Notes: generated by a model from the letters alone, not told the origin. A stretch of DNA of 58,881 nt from JBOGOC01 sp050747525 (GCA_050747525.1 JBOGOC010000004.1:1-58881); one strand, 5' to 3'; positions 9,297 through 19,200 are shown, counted from the stretch's first letter. Program-made: numbers and translations.

Positions 9297-9875
9297 ATGG
9301 ACGACGCGGAGCAGGACAGTCCGCCTTCGGAGGATGGCGACCTCCGTCTGGAAGAGAAGTACACCCCGCTCATCGTCTTTTTCCGGCACCATCTTCCGGC
9401 ATCCTTCCAAGGCAAGGCTGAGGATCTCACGCAAGATACCCTCATGGCCCTGTGGCGTGCCGGTCAAGGAGACAAGCGTGTGGTTGTCCGGGATCTCGAG
9501 AGCTACATGTTCGCCATTGCACGCAACAAGTTGAAGTCCGCTCTTCGGAGCCACTACAAGCAGGGCCCCTGGCTGTCGCTGGATGACGTTCCACAAGACG
9601 TACTCGACAGGATTGTCCGGGCCTCGAAGATCGATGCCGCCGAGCAGCTGGAGCTGCATCAGGTACTGGCGCGATCGATGACTTGTCTACAGCCAGAGGA
9701 GCGAATAGTGCTGGAACTACGATTCCTCGAAGGATTGTCCAACGAGGCAGCAGCATCCATCATCGCGGTCGACCCCAAAGAATGCAGCAGGCTGAAGTAT
9801 CGTGCGCTGAAGAAGCTGCGCGAAGCCGTTGCGCGGGAGATGCGCCCCAGGGTTGGACGACAGAAGAAGGCATGA
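9297..9875 (+). CDS. ECF-type RNA polymerase sigma factor
   Basis: 192 residues with the two-domain build of extracytoplasmic-function sigma factors. Region 2 lies at about residues 22-90 (DLTQDTLMALWRA and SYMFAIARNKLKSALR) and the helix-turn-helix region 4 at about 120-180 (LQPEERIVLELRFLEGLSNE, then RLKYRALKKLREAV). There is no extra C-terminal domain. It lies behind the TPR-CHAT gene in the same direction and ends 12 bases from the convergent anti-sigma-like gene. By context it is probably held inactive by that membrane protein, although the two are not co-transcribed, which is unusual for a sigma/anti-sigma pair. The regulon is unknown. Confidence 0.9.
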   Translation: MDDAEQDSPPSEDGDLRLEEKYTPLIVFFRHHLPASFQGKAEDLTQDTLMALWRAGQGDKRVVVRDLESYMFAIARNKLKSALRSHYKQGPWLSLDDVPQDVLDRIVRASKIDAAEQLELHQVLARSMTCLQPEERIVLELRFLEGLSNEAAASIIAVDPKECSRLKYRALKKLREAVAREMRPRVGRQKKA

Positions 9876-9887
9876 ATAGCTCCGCCG

Positions 9888-10712
9888 CTACCTGGCGAGC
9901 CTCACTTCGAAGGGGGCCGTCGTCACGGGTGGAATGGCCGTCCGCCCGCCGCCGGCTGCCGACATGCGCATGGTGTACCGGCCGCCGGCAAGTCTGTCGG
10001 CTGGGATAACGAACAGCATCACGCCGGACTCTGAGGTTCTCTCGCGCACTTGCGAGGCCGGTACCCGTTCGGACCAGTCCACTCGCTCGGACGCATCGAG
10101 GATTTCGAACAGAATCGAATCATCGTTCTTGTCAATCAATGAGGCGGGGGGACGAATGGCCAGACCGATTCGAGACTGCCCTGCCGACACGTCTATCTGT
10201 GATGGTCTCTGATCGCCTCTCGATGTGACCTCAAGAATGGTCAGAGGTACCGGCCCGCTCCACCGCCACGCATCGGCCCTCGCTCCCTTCTCAGCCTCGA
10301 CCTCCCGGCGCAGATTGGCCTCCTGCGAGCGCAATAGCTCATTCTCGGAGCGAAGGCGTGCCGCCTCGCGGTGGGCCAAGGGCAGCGCGCTCATCCCCAG
10401 CCAGGCGGGGTAGACCAGTATGAGGATCAGCAGCCCCGCCGCAACGTTCAGCCAGGGATGCAAGCGTATCTGTTGACGAGACCCTCTCCCGCTCTCTTTC
10501 TCTCCAACACGCCTCTCCCTTTCACTTGCGTCGGCGAGAGCACGGGGAAGCGCCTGACGAAGCCGGAGCTCTTCGAGACAGGCTTGACAACGGAAGTAGT
10601 GCTGCTCGAAGGCCTCCTCCATCTCGGAGGTGAGAGTGCTCTCCAGGTAGCCCTCGAGGAGCTGGCCTTGCTCGTGGTCTATGCATCCGGGAAGCGGAAC
10701 CGGCATGTTCAT
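9888..10712 (-). CDS. Membrane zf-HC2 anti-sigma-like protein
   Basis: 274 residues. The N-terminal cytoplasmic part carries the zinc-binding H-x3-C-x2-C pattern of zf-HC2 anti-sigma domains (His38, Cys42, Cys45 in HYFRCQAC). A transmembrane helix follows at about 87-107 (LNVAAGLLILILVYPAWLG), then a charged coiled coil (about 113-145), then about 125 residues of probable extracytoplasmic beta domain ending in FEVRLAR. The ATG at 10712 is preferred over the frame's upper end at 10811, because the upstream part overlaps a relic of an ABC permease gene and does not resemble the family. It is convergent with the ECF sigma gene. The likely role is to sequester that sigma factor at the membrane; a sensor or structural role cannot be excluded. 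Confidence 0.78.
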   Translation of the reverse strand: MNMPVPLPGCIDHEQGQLLEGYLESTLTSEMEEAFEQHYFRCQACLEELRLRQALPRALADASERERRVGEKESGRGSRQQIRLHPWLNVAAGLLILILVYPAWLGMSALPLAHREAARLRSENELLRSQEANLRREVEAEKGARADAWRWSGPVPLTILEVTSRGDQRPSQIDVSAGQSRIGLAIRPPASLIDKNDDSILFEILDASERVDWSERVPASQVRERTSESGVMLFVIPADRLAGGRYTMRMSAAGGGRTAIPPVTTAPFEVRLAR

Positions 10713-10766
10713 GGTGGGGGATAGTTTACGCCGTTTCCGATCGGCTGCAAGAGTGGCGGGACGACG

Positions 10767-10808
10767 ATCAGCGTGCTGCTGGCCACCGCCAGTCTGCTGG
10801 CACTCAGG
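10767..10808 (+). pseudogene. Relic of ABC permease 3' end (copy 2)
   Basis: Reads ISVLLATASLLALR in one frame, matching the tail region VVLLLATAGLLALG of the permease at 3267-4049, with near-identical bases around gtgctgctggccaccgcc. The match stops before the WVFTNREY part. Same orientation as the intact gene. It lies between the anti-sigma-like gene and the metzincin gene. Short, so chance or convergent codon use is possible, but its pairing with copy 3 makes it credible. Confidence 0.5.
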
Positions 10809-10823
10809 CATTCCGCTTCACGG

Positions 10824-12008
10824 TCACTGCGACAGCCCGATCTCGAAGACCTTGAAGAAGATCAGTGGCTCCCCGCCGTCCAGGTGAGTCAAGCCGCCGC
10901 CGGTCGTCGGCGAGCATGAGACAGCGGCGTACGGCTGCATCCAGGGGGATGTAGACCAGTAGGCGTGGTACTGAGCCGACCCCATATCGTTCCACGACAG
11001 CGAGGTGGCACCAGCGCCGGCGGACCCGATATCCAGCGTCAAGGGGGGACTGGGAAGGTCCGGCATCTCGAGGGGACCTGCCGGCAGCGCCGGATATGGG
11101 CTTCCCGCCATTCCTACAACCGGATCGTAGCGAAGATGGTCCCTCTCATAATTGAGCAGTCCCCATGGCGAATCAGGCACCCATGTCCTGGGGTCCCTCT
11201 CCGGGAAATTCCAATGCGAACCCATCAGCGAATTGTCATTCAGGTAGTCCCCATTCCAGCCGCCTACCGTGTCGGGGTGCGGCAGGCCGAAGGCATGGCC
11301 CAGCTCGTGTGCCATGGCTCCCGCCGGTGTGCATGGCCAGTTGCTGGGATGGGTTGGTACACACCCATCCTGAATGAACGACTCCATGCTCACCATCCCC
11401 ACCCCGGTCCATGCGTACCATGTCGCCCCCAGCGCGAACAGACCACACTCCCTGGTCCAGATCGAGAAAACGACGCCCGGAGCCCATATGGGATAGCCGC
11501 GGCCGCTCAGTTCGCTCAGAACGCTGCCCCAGGGATCGACCTGATAGTCAGCGGGCGGTCTCGAACCGGCCACTGTTTCCACGGTGCCGCCCCAGAAGAA
11601 CGTGCGGCCCCTGTCCGTGTGATCCGCGTACCAGCGATGGACGTCGCGGCTGGCCTGAAGGATGCGCGCCTGCTGGTTCGGATCCGGCACGAGGCCGGAC
11701 GGCACGAAATACAGGACGCGGACCTCCATGGCGAGAGGCATCTCCCCTGGCGTTGGCGCCCAGCCCAGGTGGGGCACCGGCAGGTTGTCAGCCCCGCAGC
11801 CTGGGACGTTCGTCTTTCGCTCGCCGGCCACGATGTCCTGCTCGATACTCGTCGCCGGTGCCGAACAGACCAGATCCACAGTACGAACGTCCGTGTACCC
11901 TATGCCCACAATACTCAGGCCCACTGGCACCACACCTGCCAGCAACCGACCGATTGTCCGATGGGCGGTTCTTTCACCTACCTGGATCCAGTGCGGTGCG
12001 ATTGTCAT
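10824..12008 (-). CDS. Secreted metzincin-type zinc metalloprotease
   Basis: About 394 residues from the ATG at 12008; a GTG at 12023 would add five residues. A hydrophobic segment (LLAGVVPVGLSIVGIG, about residues 32-47) suggests export. The extended zinc motif HELGHAFGLPH is at about 244-254 (catalytic Glu245), and the downstream methionine of NDNSLMG (about 272) fits the metzincin Met-turn. Six cysteines could form disulfides. The last 80 residues look like a beta-sandwich accessory module (LSWNDMGSAQYHAYWS). It is flanked on both sides by relics of the ABC permease tail. Extracellular protein degradation is likely; the substrate is unknown. Confidence 0.8.
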   Translation of the reverse strand: MTIAPHWIQVGERTAHRTIGRLLAGVVPVGLSIVGIGYTDVRTVDLVCSAPATSIEQDIVAGERKTNVPGCGADNLPVPHLGWAPTPGEMPLAMEVRVLYFVPSGLVPDPNQQARILQASRDVHRWYADHTDRGRTFFWGGTVETVAGSRPPADYQVDPWGSVLSELSGRGYPIWAPGVVFSIWTRECGLFALGATWYAWTGVGMVSMESFIQDGCVPTHPSNWPCTPAGAMAHELGHAFGLPHPDTVGGWNGDYLNDNSLMGSHWNFPERDPRTWVPDSPWGLLNYERDHLRYDPVVGMAGSPYPALPAGPLEMPDLPSPPLTLDIGSAGAGATSLSWNDMGSAQYHAYWSTSPWMQPYAAVSCSPTTGGGLTHLDGGEPLIFFKVFEIGLSQ

Positions 12009-12173
12009 GGCCTCTACTCTCACTCATCGGAATGACGCTCATGAACGCGGCGGCGGGGCCTCCTGCCCGAGATTCCCGCCGCCGCTCGCGAACGCGAAAT
12101 GGCCTCGGCCGAACCTCACGAATGAGCGCCTGAGCCATTCATACACCTAGTCGCCAAGGGGACCGATTTCTCC

Positions 12174-12272
12174 ATGGATGTTTTCTTCCTGGTCCTCACG
12201 CTGGCCACCGGGGGGCTGCTGGCCCTGGGGGCGTGGGTGTTCACGAACCGGGAGTACGTGCTGGGGCAGTAG
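12174..12272 (+). pseudogene. Relic of ABC permease 3' end (copy 3)
   Basis: An open stretch ending in TAG that reads LLALGAWVFTNREYVLGQ, against LLALGAWVFTNREYVLEQ of the intact permease (3267-4049). In the last 24 codons I count 7 differences in 72 bases, most at third codon positions, so it was once under coding selection or is a diverged paralogue. Nothing recognisable of the rest of the permease precedes it. Its stop is 2 bases from the convergent stop of the M48 peptidase gene, which suggests that an intact permease once ended here. Confidence 0.8.
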
Positions 12273-12274
12273 AG

Positions 12275-15200
12275 TCAGCGGCCGGGCGCAGCCGGCCTGA
12301 AGTAGACACGCTCGCCGGGCAGCACGAGCGCCGCCGCCTCCTGGCGCCACTCATCGGGCGCATCTGCACCTAGCGCGACGATGCCGGCCATCCGGGCGAA
12401 GCCGCGCAGGTCGATCTGAATGCCTTCCAGGGCCCTGTCCAGACGCGCGGGATCCCGGCGCAGCAGATCCTGCGATGTCAGGACTTCCCAGACGGCGGAG
12501 GAAAAGGCAGGGTGCGACGAGATCCGGCCCTTCATATTCGTGGTATCGAGCCCCTCTCGGGAGGCCAGGGCCACTACCGGCCACATGAGCGACCATTCAT
12601 CCAGGTGCGCGATGGCCTGTCCCAGTCCTGTACGCACCTGATCGGGGTTCGCTCCTTCCGACAGGGCGACACGAAGGTTCACCAGCGAGCGCTCCGGATC
12701 GGTCAGCCGGGGAGTCGCGATGGCCTCTTGGAGCCGTCCGGCCAGGAGGTGCCAGGTCGCCACGGAATAGGGTGTGGCAGCCTCGGGCGGCGCGGTCCAT
12801 CTCTCCGTTTTCAACCCCTCGTCAATCCATGACACCCAACCTTGTGTAAGGGACACGTCCGCCCGTGCAGGATCCTTCGCCAGAAGCCGTTGCAGCCGGA
12901 CGTACTCCGACGCTACAAGGGGACCCAGGGTGGAACGCCGCACCCACGCATGCTGCACGAACGTGGCCAGCTGATCGCGCGCCCCCGCAAAATCGGCCCG
13001 GTTGCTCAAGGCTACGTGCGCGGCCCAGCTCAGCCAGGCGTTCTGCGGAAACCTGCGTGCCCCTTGGATGAAGGCCTCATCCTGTTCGGGGCTGTCCGGC
13101 CGGCATCGCACCGACAGATAGAGCCGATCCGGATCGTCCGGGCTCTCGCTCGCGGCCTTCTCCCACCCGCGGCACAGCTCCGCCCGCTGATCGGAAGAGA
13201 CTGTGTCCATCTCCGCGCGCCGCAACGCTACGTTGGCGGGGGCCTCCTCCACGCGTATGCGAAGGACCTCGTGGAAGCCGGACGCCCCGGCGGCGACCTC
13301 GAGCCAGGCCGCAAGATCGGGATGATCGATGGGGTCCCATCGACCATGCGCCAGCGCAATGCTGCCTCTCCGTTCCGCGGTCAGCCCACCTATCTGATCC
13401 CACGGACGGTCCTCGTCGAGGTGCTGCACCACCTGGTACTCCCCGCCCGACTCTTTCGGGGTCTGCAGGGTGTCGGGGGGCGGTTGAAAAACAGCGTCAG
13501 CGTGACTCTGGACCCATCGTGTGCTGTCCAGCGGGATCGTGGGAACGGGCGGGCGCGGTCCATAGGTGGCGGTCACCTCCACCAGCACGCTTGCCCCCGC
13601 CACGTTGTAGATGGTCGCTCCCGACGGCTCCAGCACCGCGTCGAATCGCTCGATCAACATGCCGTCCGGACGCCTCGCGCTCACCGTGACGCGGCCCGGC
13701 CTGCGGGAGATCTCGCCCGTATCGTGCGGCTGGATGGTTCGCGTCATGCCGTCGAGATCCACCACCACGGGGATCCCCAGTCCATTGTGGATGGCGACGG
13801 GAAGAGTCCCGACTGTCATGGCGAGAAAGACGGCTGGTCCCAGCAGGCAGGCCGCCACCGCAAAGCGCGCAGTGGCGGGCAGCGGACCGTCCGCCACCTG
13901 AAACCGCTCCCACCAGCCCGGTCGCTCGGTCAGCGGCCGCTCCTGTCCCGCGAGCAGAGTCTTGTAGGTCGAAGGGACCTGCGCGGGGCCGGGAGCCGGC
14001 CCCGGATCGGCGCCTTCCAGCAGGCTGCGGCCGACCTGCGCCTCGGCTTCCACGAGCATGTCGAGGCTTCTCTGTCGCAAGGTCCACAGGCGAGCCAGAT
14101 AGACCTGGACCGCCGCCTGAGCCGCCAGGAGCCATCCCTGGCCGATGTCCTCGACCGACGGAGCCTGCAGCTCCATGCGATCAGGCAGGCACTCCGCCCA
14201 GCCGCCCCCCTCGTCCCTGAGCCGCATCGCGGCCGGCAGGCGCACCGTCAGGCGCTGGTCATGAATCTCCCGCAGGATGCGCCAGATGTCGAGGCCGGCG
14301 TCCTGCAGCCGCGCCATCTCCTTCTTCGTGACTTTGTTGTCGGCGGTCGCCACCGCGTACACATGGCCGAGATAGGCCTCCGCCTCCTGGAGCCGCGCGT
14401 GCGTGTGCTCCGCGTAGTGCAGCAGGGTGGTCAGGCCCGTGAGGCACCCCTCCCAACCATCGCCAAGCATTCTTGCCGCCCGTCGATGTGTCTCACGCAC
14501 TTTCCGGTCGTGGTCCTGGATGCGGTGCTCGATCGCTGCCCTCTCCTGCTCGACCTGCTCGATGAGCCCGGGCAGCTCCTTGCGACGGATCGTGCGCCCG
14601 CGGAACTGGATCACGCCCCCCGGCGCGCTGAGGAAGCCCTGCCGCAGTCCTTCGAGGGCCTCCTTTTGCTCGCTCAGGTCCTTGAGCTGATTCATCTCCT
14701 GAGCGAGTGAAGGCGGATACAGGCCGCCGAGAGCATCGGCCAGCCGGCTGTCGTCCTGGTCAAAGCGCCGTTCGTACAGGTCGGCAACCCTGGAGGCGTG
14801 TCTGGTCGTCTGACGCCAGAGATAGGTTCCCCTGAAGGCCGGGTTCAGGTGCGGCCGGCTGAACTGCCCATCGAGGCGTTCGAGGGTCTCTTCGGGCGGT
14901 GCGGGGACCGACTTCTCCTTTTCCGAGCGCCCCTCGAGGCTCCTGCTGGTCATCTCGCGTCGAAGCTTCCCGGCATCGCGGAACAGGATCCATGCCGGGC
15001 GACCGTCGCGCGGCGACGCGATGTAGGTCTTCTTGACGTTGTCCTCGCGCTCCTGGCTGGGAGGGTGCGAGGCCCACATCCGCGGCGCGTGCGCGATGCC
15101 ACGGCGGAAAACCCGGTGAGCCTCCGGGTTGGCCGCAGGTACGTCGGGAGGTCGGCCATGATGGGGATCGCCCAGCACCTCGCCCATCCGTTCGAGAATC

Positions 15201-16153
15201 CGCGATTGCAGCGCGAAGATATCCAGTGGCGGCCGGTTCGCCCGCGCTTCGTGGAACGCGAACGCCAGGGCCCGCTCCCAGGCGCCATCCGCCGCCTCGA
15301 GCTTGAGCAGGCCGTGCACGATGCTGTCGCTGCCGCACAGCCTCACCGACGCCAGGTCCGCCTGGAATTCCATCTCACGCGCCAGGGCCCGCTCCAGCGC
15401 CATGACCCCCGTGAACATCGTGTCGAGCATGGAGCGGATGGACCAGACCACGAGGCGGAGGCCCCAGCCGATCCAGGACACGCGCAGGTCTATCCGGCAG
15501 GCCCAGTCCAGCATCCGATCGAAGATGTCACGCCGGTGGATTAGGTCGGCCACGACCTGATGGGTCACGTGCACCCAGCATCCGACGGTCATGGTCTTCT
15601 GCGCGAAATGTCCAAACTCGTGTGCGATCACCGCCTTGAACTCGTCCATCGAGAGGACGTTCACGAGCCCCAGCCCGATCTCCAGGTTCTTACGCGTGGG
15701 GATGACGAGATTCCACAGAGCCAGATCCTGGAAGACGCCCGCGTTCACGCTATTGGAGAGGAACACACGGTGAGGGCGAGGAGCTCCAACCTCCTCCGCG
15801 ACGCGGCGTGCGAACCGGAACAGCTCCGGCTGCTCCTCTTCCGAGCACTCGACCAGCCCGGACAGGTCTTCTCGACGGACACGGAAGAGTCCCTTCAGCA
15901 TCACGACGAAAAGAAAGAGTGCGGCCAGCCCCGCCATGGCGCCCAGTCCACCGTGTCCCCGAGCAAAGCTCGACAGCTCGCTCCAGGCGAACCATCCGAA
16001 CCAGGCCGTCATGCCGAAATACACGGCGAGAAAGAGGCACAGGCCGGAGACGGCGGCCCAGGCCTGCAGGCGGAATTTATGGTTTAGGCGGTTGAGGTCC
16101 GCGGGGACGTCCGCTGGGGGCGGCGGGTAGATCGGATCCCGAGCGTGAACCAT
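12275..16153 (-). CDS. Very large M48-family membrane metallopeptidase
   Basis: 1292 residues from the ATG at 16153, chosen because GAGG lies 5 bases upstream; an in-frame ATG further up (16243) has less support. Two transmembrane helices near the N-terminus (about 30-55 and 67-87) precede the zinc motif HEFGH at 178-182 (VIAHEFGHFAQ), with a downstream Glu in the REMEFQADLASV stretch as likely third ligand. This is the layout of HtpX/Ste24-type M48 peptidases, which normally have about 300-400 residues. Here it continues with long charged helices (about 400-700), another transmembrane segment near 780-800, and about 450 residues without a domain I can name. Possibly a membrane protein quality-control protease with a sensor or substrate-binding half. 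Confidence 0.85.
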   Translation of the reverse strand: MVHARDPIYPPPPADVPADLNRLNHKFRLQAWAAVSGLCLFLAVYFGMTAWFGWFAWSELSSFARGHGGLGAMAGLAALFLFVVMLKGLFRVRREDLSGLVECSEEEQPELFRFARRVAEEVGAPRPHRVFLSNSVNAGVFQDLALWNLVIPTRKNLEIGLGLVNVLSMDEFKAVIAHEFGHFAQKTMTVGCWVHVTHQVVADLIHRRDIFDRMLDWACRIDLRVSWIGWGLRLVVWSIRSMLDTMFTGVMALERALAREMEFQADLASVRLCGSDSIVHGLLKLEAADGAWERALAFAFHEARANRPPLDIFALQSRILERMGEVLGDPHHGRPPDVPAANPEAHRVFRRGIAHAPRMWASHPPSQEREDNVKKTYIASPRDGRPAWILFRDAGKLRREMTSRSLEGRSEKEKSVPAPPEETLERLDGQFSRPHLNPAFRGTYLWRQTTRHASRVADLYERRFDQDDSRLADALGGLYPPSLAQEMNQLKDLSEQKEALEGLRQGFLSAPGGVIQFRGRTIRRKELPGLIEQVEQERAAIEHRIQDHDRKVRETHRRAARMLGDGWEGCLTGLTTLLHYAEHTHARLQEAEAYLGHVYAVATADNKVTKKEMARLQDAGLDIWRILREIHDQRLTVRLPAAMRLRDEGGGWAECLPDRMELQAPSVEDIGQGWLLAAQAAVQVYLARLWTLRQRSLDMLVEAEAQVGRSLLEGADPGPAPGPAQVPSTYKTLLAGQERPLTERPGWWERFQVADGPLPATARFAVAACLLGPAVFLAMTVGTLPVAIHNGLGIPVVVDLDGMTRTIQPHDTGEISRRPGRVTVSARRPDGMLIERFDAVLEPSGATIYNVAGASVLVEVTATYGPRPPVPTIPLDSTRWVQSHADAVFQPPPDTLQTPKESGGEYQVVQHLDEDRPWDQIGGLTAERRGSIALAHGRWDPIDHPDLAAWLEVAAGASGFHEVLRIRVEEAPANVALRRAEMDTVSSDQRAELCRGWEKAASESPDDPDRLYLSVRCRPDSPEQDEAFIQGARRFPQNAWLSWAAHVALSNRADFAGARDQLATFVQHAWVRRSTLGPLVASEYVRLQRLLAKDPARADVSLTQGWVSWIDEGLKTERWTAPPEAATPYSVATWHLLAGRLQEAIATPRLTDPERSLVNLRVALSEGANPDQVRTGLGQAIAHLDEWSLMWPVVALASREGLDTTNMKGRISSHPAFSSAVWEVLTSQDLLRRDPARLDRALEGIQIDLRGFARMAGIVALGADAPDEWRQEAAALVLPGERVYFRPAAPGR

Positions 16154-16158
16154 GCCAA

Positions 16159-16162
16159 CCTC
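16159..16162 (-). promoter_or_regulatory. Shine-Dalgarno site for the M48 peptidase start
   Basis: GAGG on the minus strand, 5 bases before the ATG at 16153. It decides between this ATG and the in-frame upstream candidates. Confidence 0.5.
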
Positions 16163-16175
16163 GTTCAAGACGGAA

Positions 16176-16208
16176 CGCCCCTTCGACATGCTCAACGACA
16201 GGGCAGGA
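16176..16208. repeat. Short dispersed-repeat-like sequence before the M48 gene
   Basis: Contains cccttcgacatgctcaacga, resembling the cttcgacaagctcaggacag type dispersed repeat seen in intergenic DNA of many environmental bacteria. Only this one copy was noticed in the window, so calling it a repeat rests on memory of similar sequences elsewhere. Confidence 0.3.
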
Positions 16209-16275
16209 GGTTGGAGCGGGACTCTATCACAGGTTGTGTCCACATACGGACTTCAGGGGGCCATATCCTTCCCTC

Positions 16276-19200
16276 TCACGACAGCAGCAGCTCCAGGTCC
16301 TCACGGGTGAGCCTGCGCAGCAGGCCGGCGTCGGCCCGGATGATCGAGTCGGCCAAGTCCCGCTTGACGCGCTGCAGCTCCAGGATCTTCTCCTCGACCG
16401 TGTCGCGCGCCACCAGGCGGTAGGCGACCACTCGCCGCCGCTGCCCGATGCGGTGGGCGCGATCGATGGCCTGCGCCTCCACGGCGGGGTTCCACCACGG
16501 ATCGAGCAGGAAGACGTACTCCGCGGCGGTGAGATTCAGCCCCTGGCCTCCCGCCTTCAGGCTGATGAGGAAGAGGCCCGGCCCGCCGTCTTCCTGGAAC
16601 CGCTGCACCACCGACCGGCGGTCGCGCGTGGCGCCGTCCAGGTAAGCGTACGCCAGCCCGAGCGCGTCGAGGCGCCGGCGCAGGATGTCCAGGAAGCTGG
16701 TGAACTGCGAGAAGACCAGGGCCTTGTGCCCTTCCTCCACGACCTGCTCGAGACGGGGGAGCAGGGCGTCCAGCTTGGCGCACGGCTCGCCGATACGTCC
16801 GACGTCGATGAGGCCCGGGTGGCACGCGGCCTGCCGCAGGCGGAGCAGCGCCTCCAGGACGTACACCTTGGAGCGGGCCAGCCCATCGCGCTCCAGACGG
16901 CGACCGAGGATCCGGCTGTAGTGGTCCTTCATCTCCGCGTAAGCGCTCTTCTGCGCCCCTTCCAGGTCGCAGTACAGGGTCTGCTCCACGCGCTCCGGCA
17001 GCTCCGGCGCCACCTGGGCCTTGGTGCGGCGCAGGATGAACGGCTGCACCGCACGCGCGATCAGGTCCGTCGTGGGCGTCGCGGCCGCGCCGGCACGGGA
17101 GAGCTTGCGCAGCACGGACGACGCGCCCAGCAGGCCCGGGTTGAGGAACTCGAACAGGCTCCAGAGCTCGCCCGGATGGTTCTCCACCGGCGTGCCGGAC
17201 AGGGCCAGGCGGTGGTCGGCCCGCAGCAGGCGGACCGCCTTCCACGTCTGGCTCGCGGCGTTCTTGACGGCCTGCGCCTCGTCCAGGATGGCGTAGTCGA
17301 ACGGGACGTCCTTGAGCCACGCGATGTCGCGGCGCAGAGTGCCGTACGTGGTGATCACGACGCCATCGGGGCTCAGCGCGTCGGGATCGCGCGCGCGCTC
17401 CGGCCCCACGTGATCGCGCAGGACCAGGCCGGGGGTGAAGCGGGCCGCCTCATCTTTCCAGTTGAACACCAGGGATCGCGGCGCCACGATCAGCGACACG
17501 CCCCGGCGGCGGCCTCTCTCCCGCCGGCGCCGGTCGAGCATCGCCAGCACCTGCACCGTCTTGCCCAGCCCCATGTCGTCCGCGAGGCATCCTCCGAACC
17601 CCATCTCCCGCAGGAAGAGCATCCATCCCAGCCCCTCCTTCTGGTATCCGCGCAGCCGGCCCGCGAACCGTGGAGAGGCTTCGGCAGGAACGGGCGCCCG
17701 GAATCGCTGGAGGCGCTCGCGGGCCCGCGTGAAGCCATCGTCGAACGCCGTGCCGGGTAGGCCGGCGAGCAGCGCGTCGAGGAGAAGGGCCTGGTTGGGG
17801 CGGAAGCGCAGGGGCCCCTCGCGGGTCCCGGCGAAGTCGTTCATCGCTCCGTAGAGAGCCAGCCATTCCTCCGGCAGCAGGCCCACCCCACCATCTCCCA
17901 GGCGGACGAAATCGTCTCCCCGCCGCACGGCCGCCAGGATCTCGGGGAGGGGGATCGTCTCGTCGCCGAACTGCACGCCCCCCTGCAGCTCGAACCAGTC
18001 CACGCCGGAGATCACGCCCCCCTTCCACCCCGTCGAGGCGCGATACAGCCGTCCTTCCGCCTCGACCTGCCACCTGTCCTGGACGAGGACACGCACCGCC
18101 GCCGGCAGGCGGCCCGCCGGCAGGCACCACACGAACCCGGCATGGGGAGCCAGGGAACGTCTGCGGAAGGACAGCTCTTCCAGCTTCCGCCGGAAGACGG
18201 CTTCGGCGGCAAGGTCCCTTACCACGATGCGCCGGCGCGTCATGTCCACCAGGTGCCTGGATCGTGTGTCATCGGGCACGATGAGACCTTCGTAGTCGAA
18301 GGAAACGGCGGCGGTCAGCAGCGTCGCGCCGTGGACCTCCTCTTCGGGTGCGCTCATGCTCAGGCGAGGGCGCGCCACGCCCTGGACCTGGGGCAGCCGC
18401 AGGTCTTCAGGCAGCTCGTAGCGCACCGACCAGAGCGGCGAGGTCAGGGTGGCCAGGAAATCGGCCACCTCCGAAGGTCCCACCACGATCTCGGGAGTTC
18501 GGCGCAGCGCCGCGATCCAGTCGAAGGCGCCCCCTTCGTTCAGCAAGGACATCCGATCGTCGAAGAAGACGACCCGCTCGTCCAGGAAGCGCGGCGCCTC
18601 CAGCGGGCAACGTTCTTCGCCGCGCCGCAGCGAGCCGGTGACCGAGCATCCACCGTCCGCGCGCCGCGCCACGTCGAGGCAGAAGTCCCACGGCCCGCCC
18701 TCATCCCAGCCCACCGGCCCGAGACTCTCGCCCGACGATGCGAGCTTCAGGTAGAACCGCCCCGTCCGGCACAGCCGCGGGAAGAGGATCTCCCGGAGAG
18801 ACCGGGGGATCTTCCAGGCCCCTCGGACCGGCTCATTCCGGTTACCCCACGTGACGTGCGCTCCTCGAAGGAGGGCCATGATGAGACGATCTTGATGGTC
18901 CGGGAAGGCATCGATGCCCGAGGGGATGCGCAGCAGCCGTCCGTCCCGCAGGACGCCGGCCGTCAGGACCAGGCCGCCCGATCGCAGAGTCTGGTCCGCG
19001 TCGAACGTGTAGACGATCTCGTCTTCCGGCCCCAGCGGACTCCAGACACGAGTCTGCTCGGGATCCTCCTGCCGCCAGGCTCTCAGCTCCTTCCAGGACG
19101 GCGGCGCATCCTCCTTCCCGGGCCCCGCCGAGGGGGGCACCAGGCGCAGCCCGGAAGCCCGCGCGTCCGGCTCGTCCTCGTTGCCGTCGTCCTCGACGGC

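Noticed and set aside
12842..14710. Plus-strand open frame opposite the M48 peptidase
   Set aside because: Shadow of the M48 gene. The composition is unlike real proteins here.
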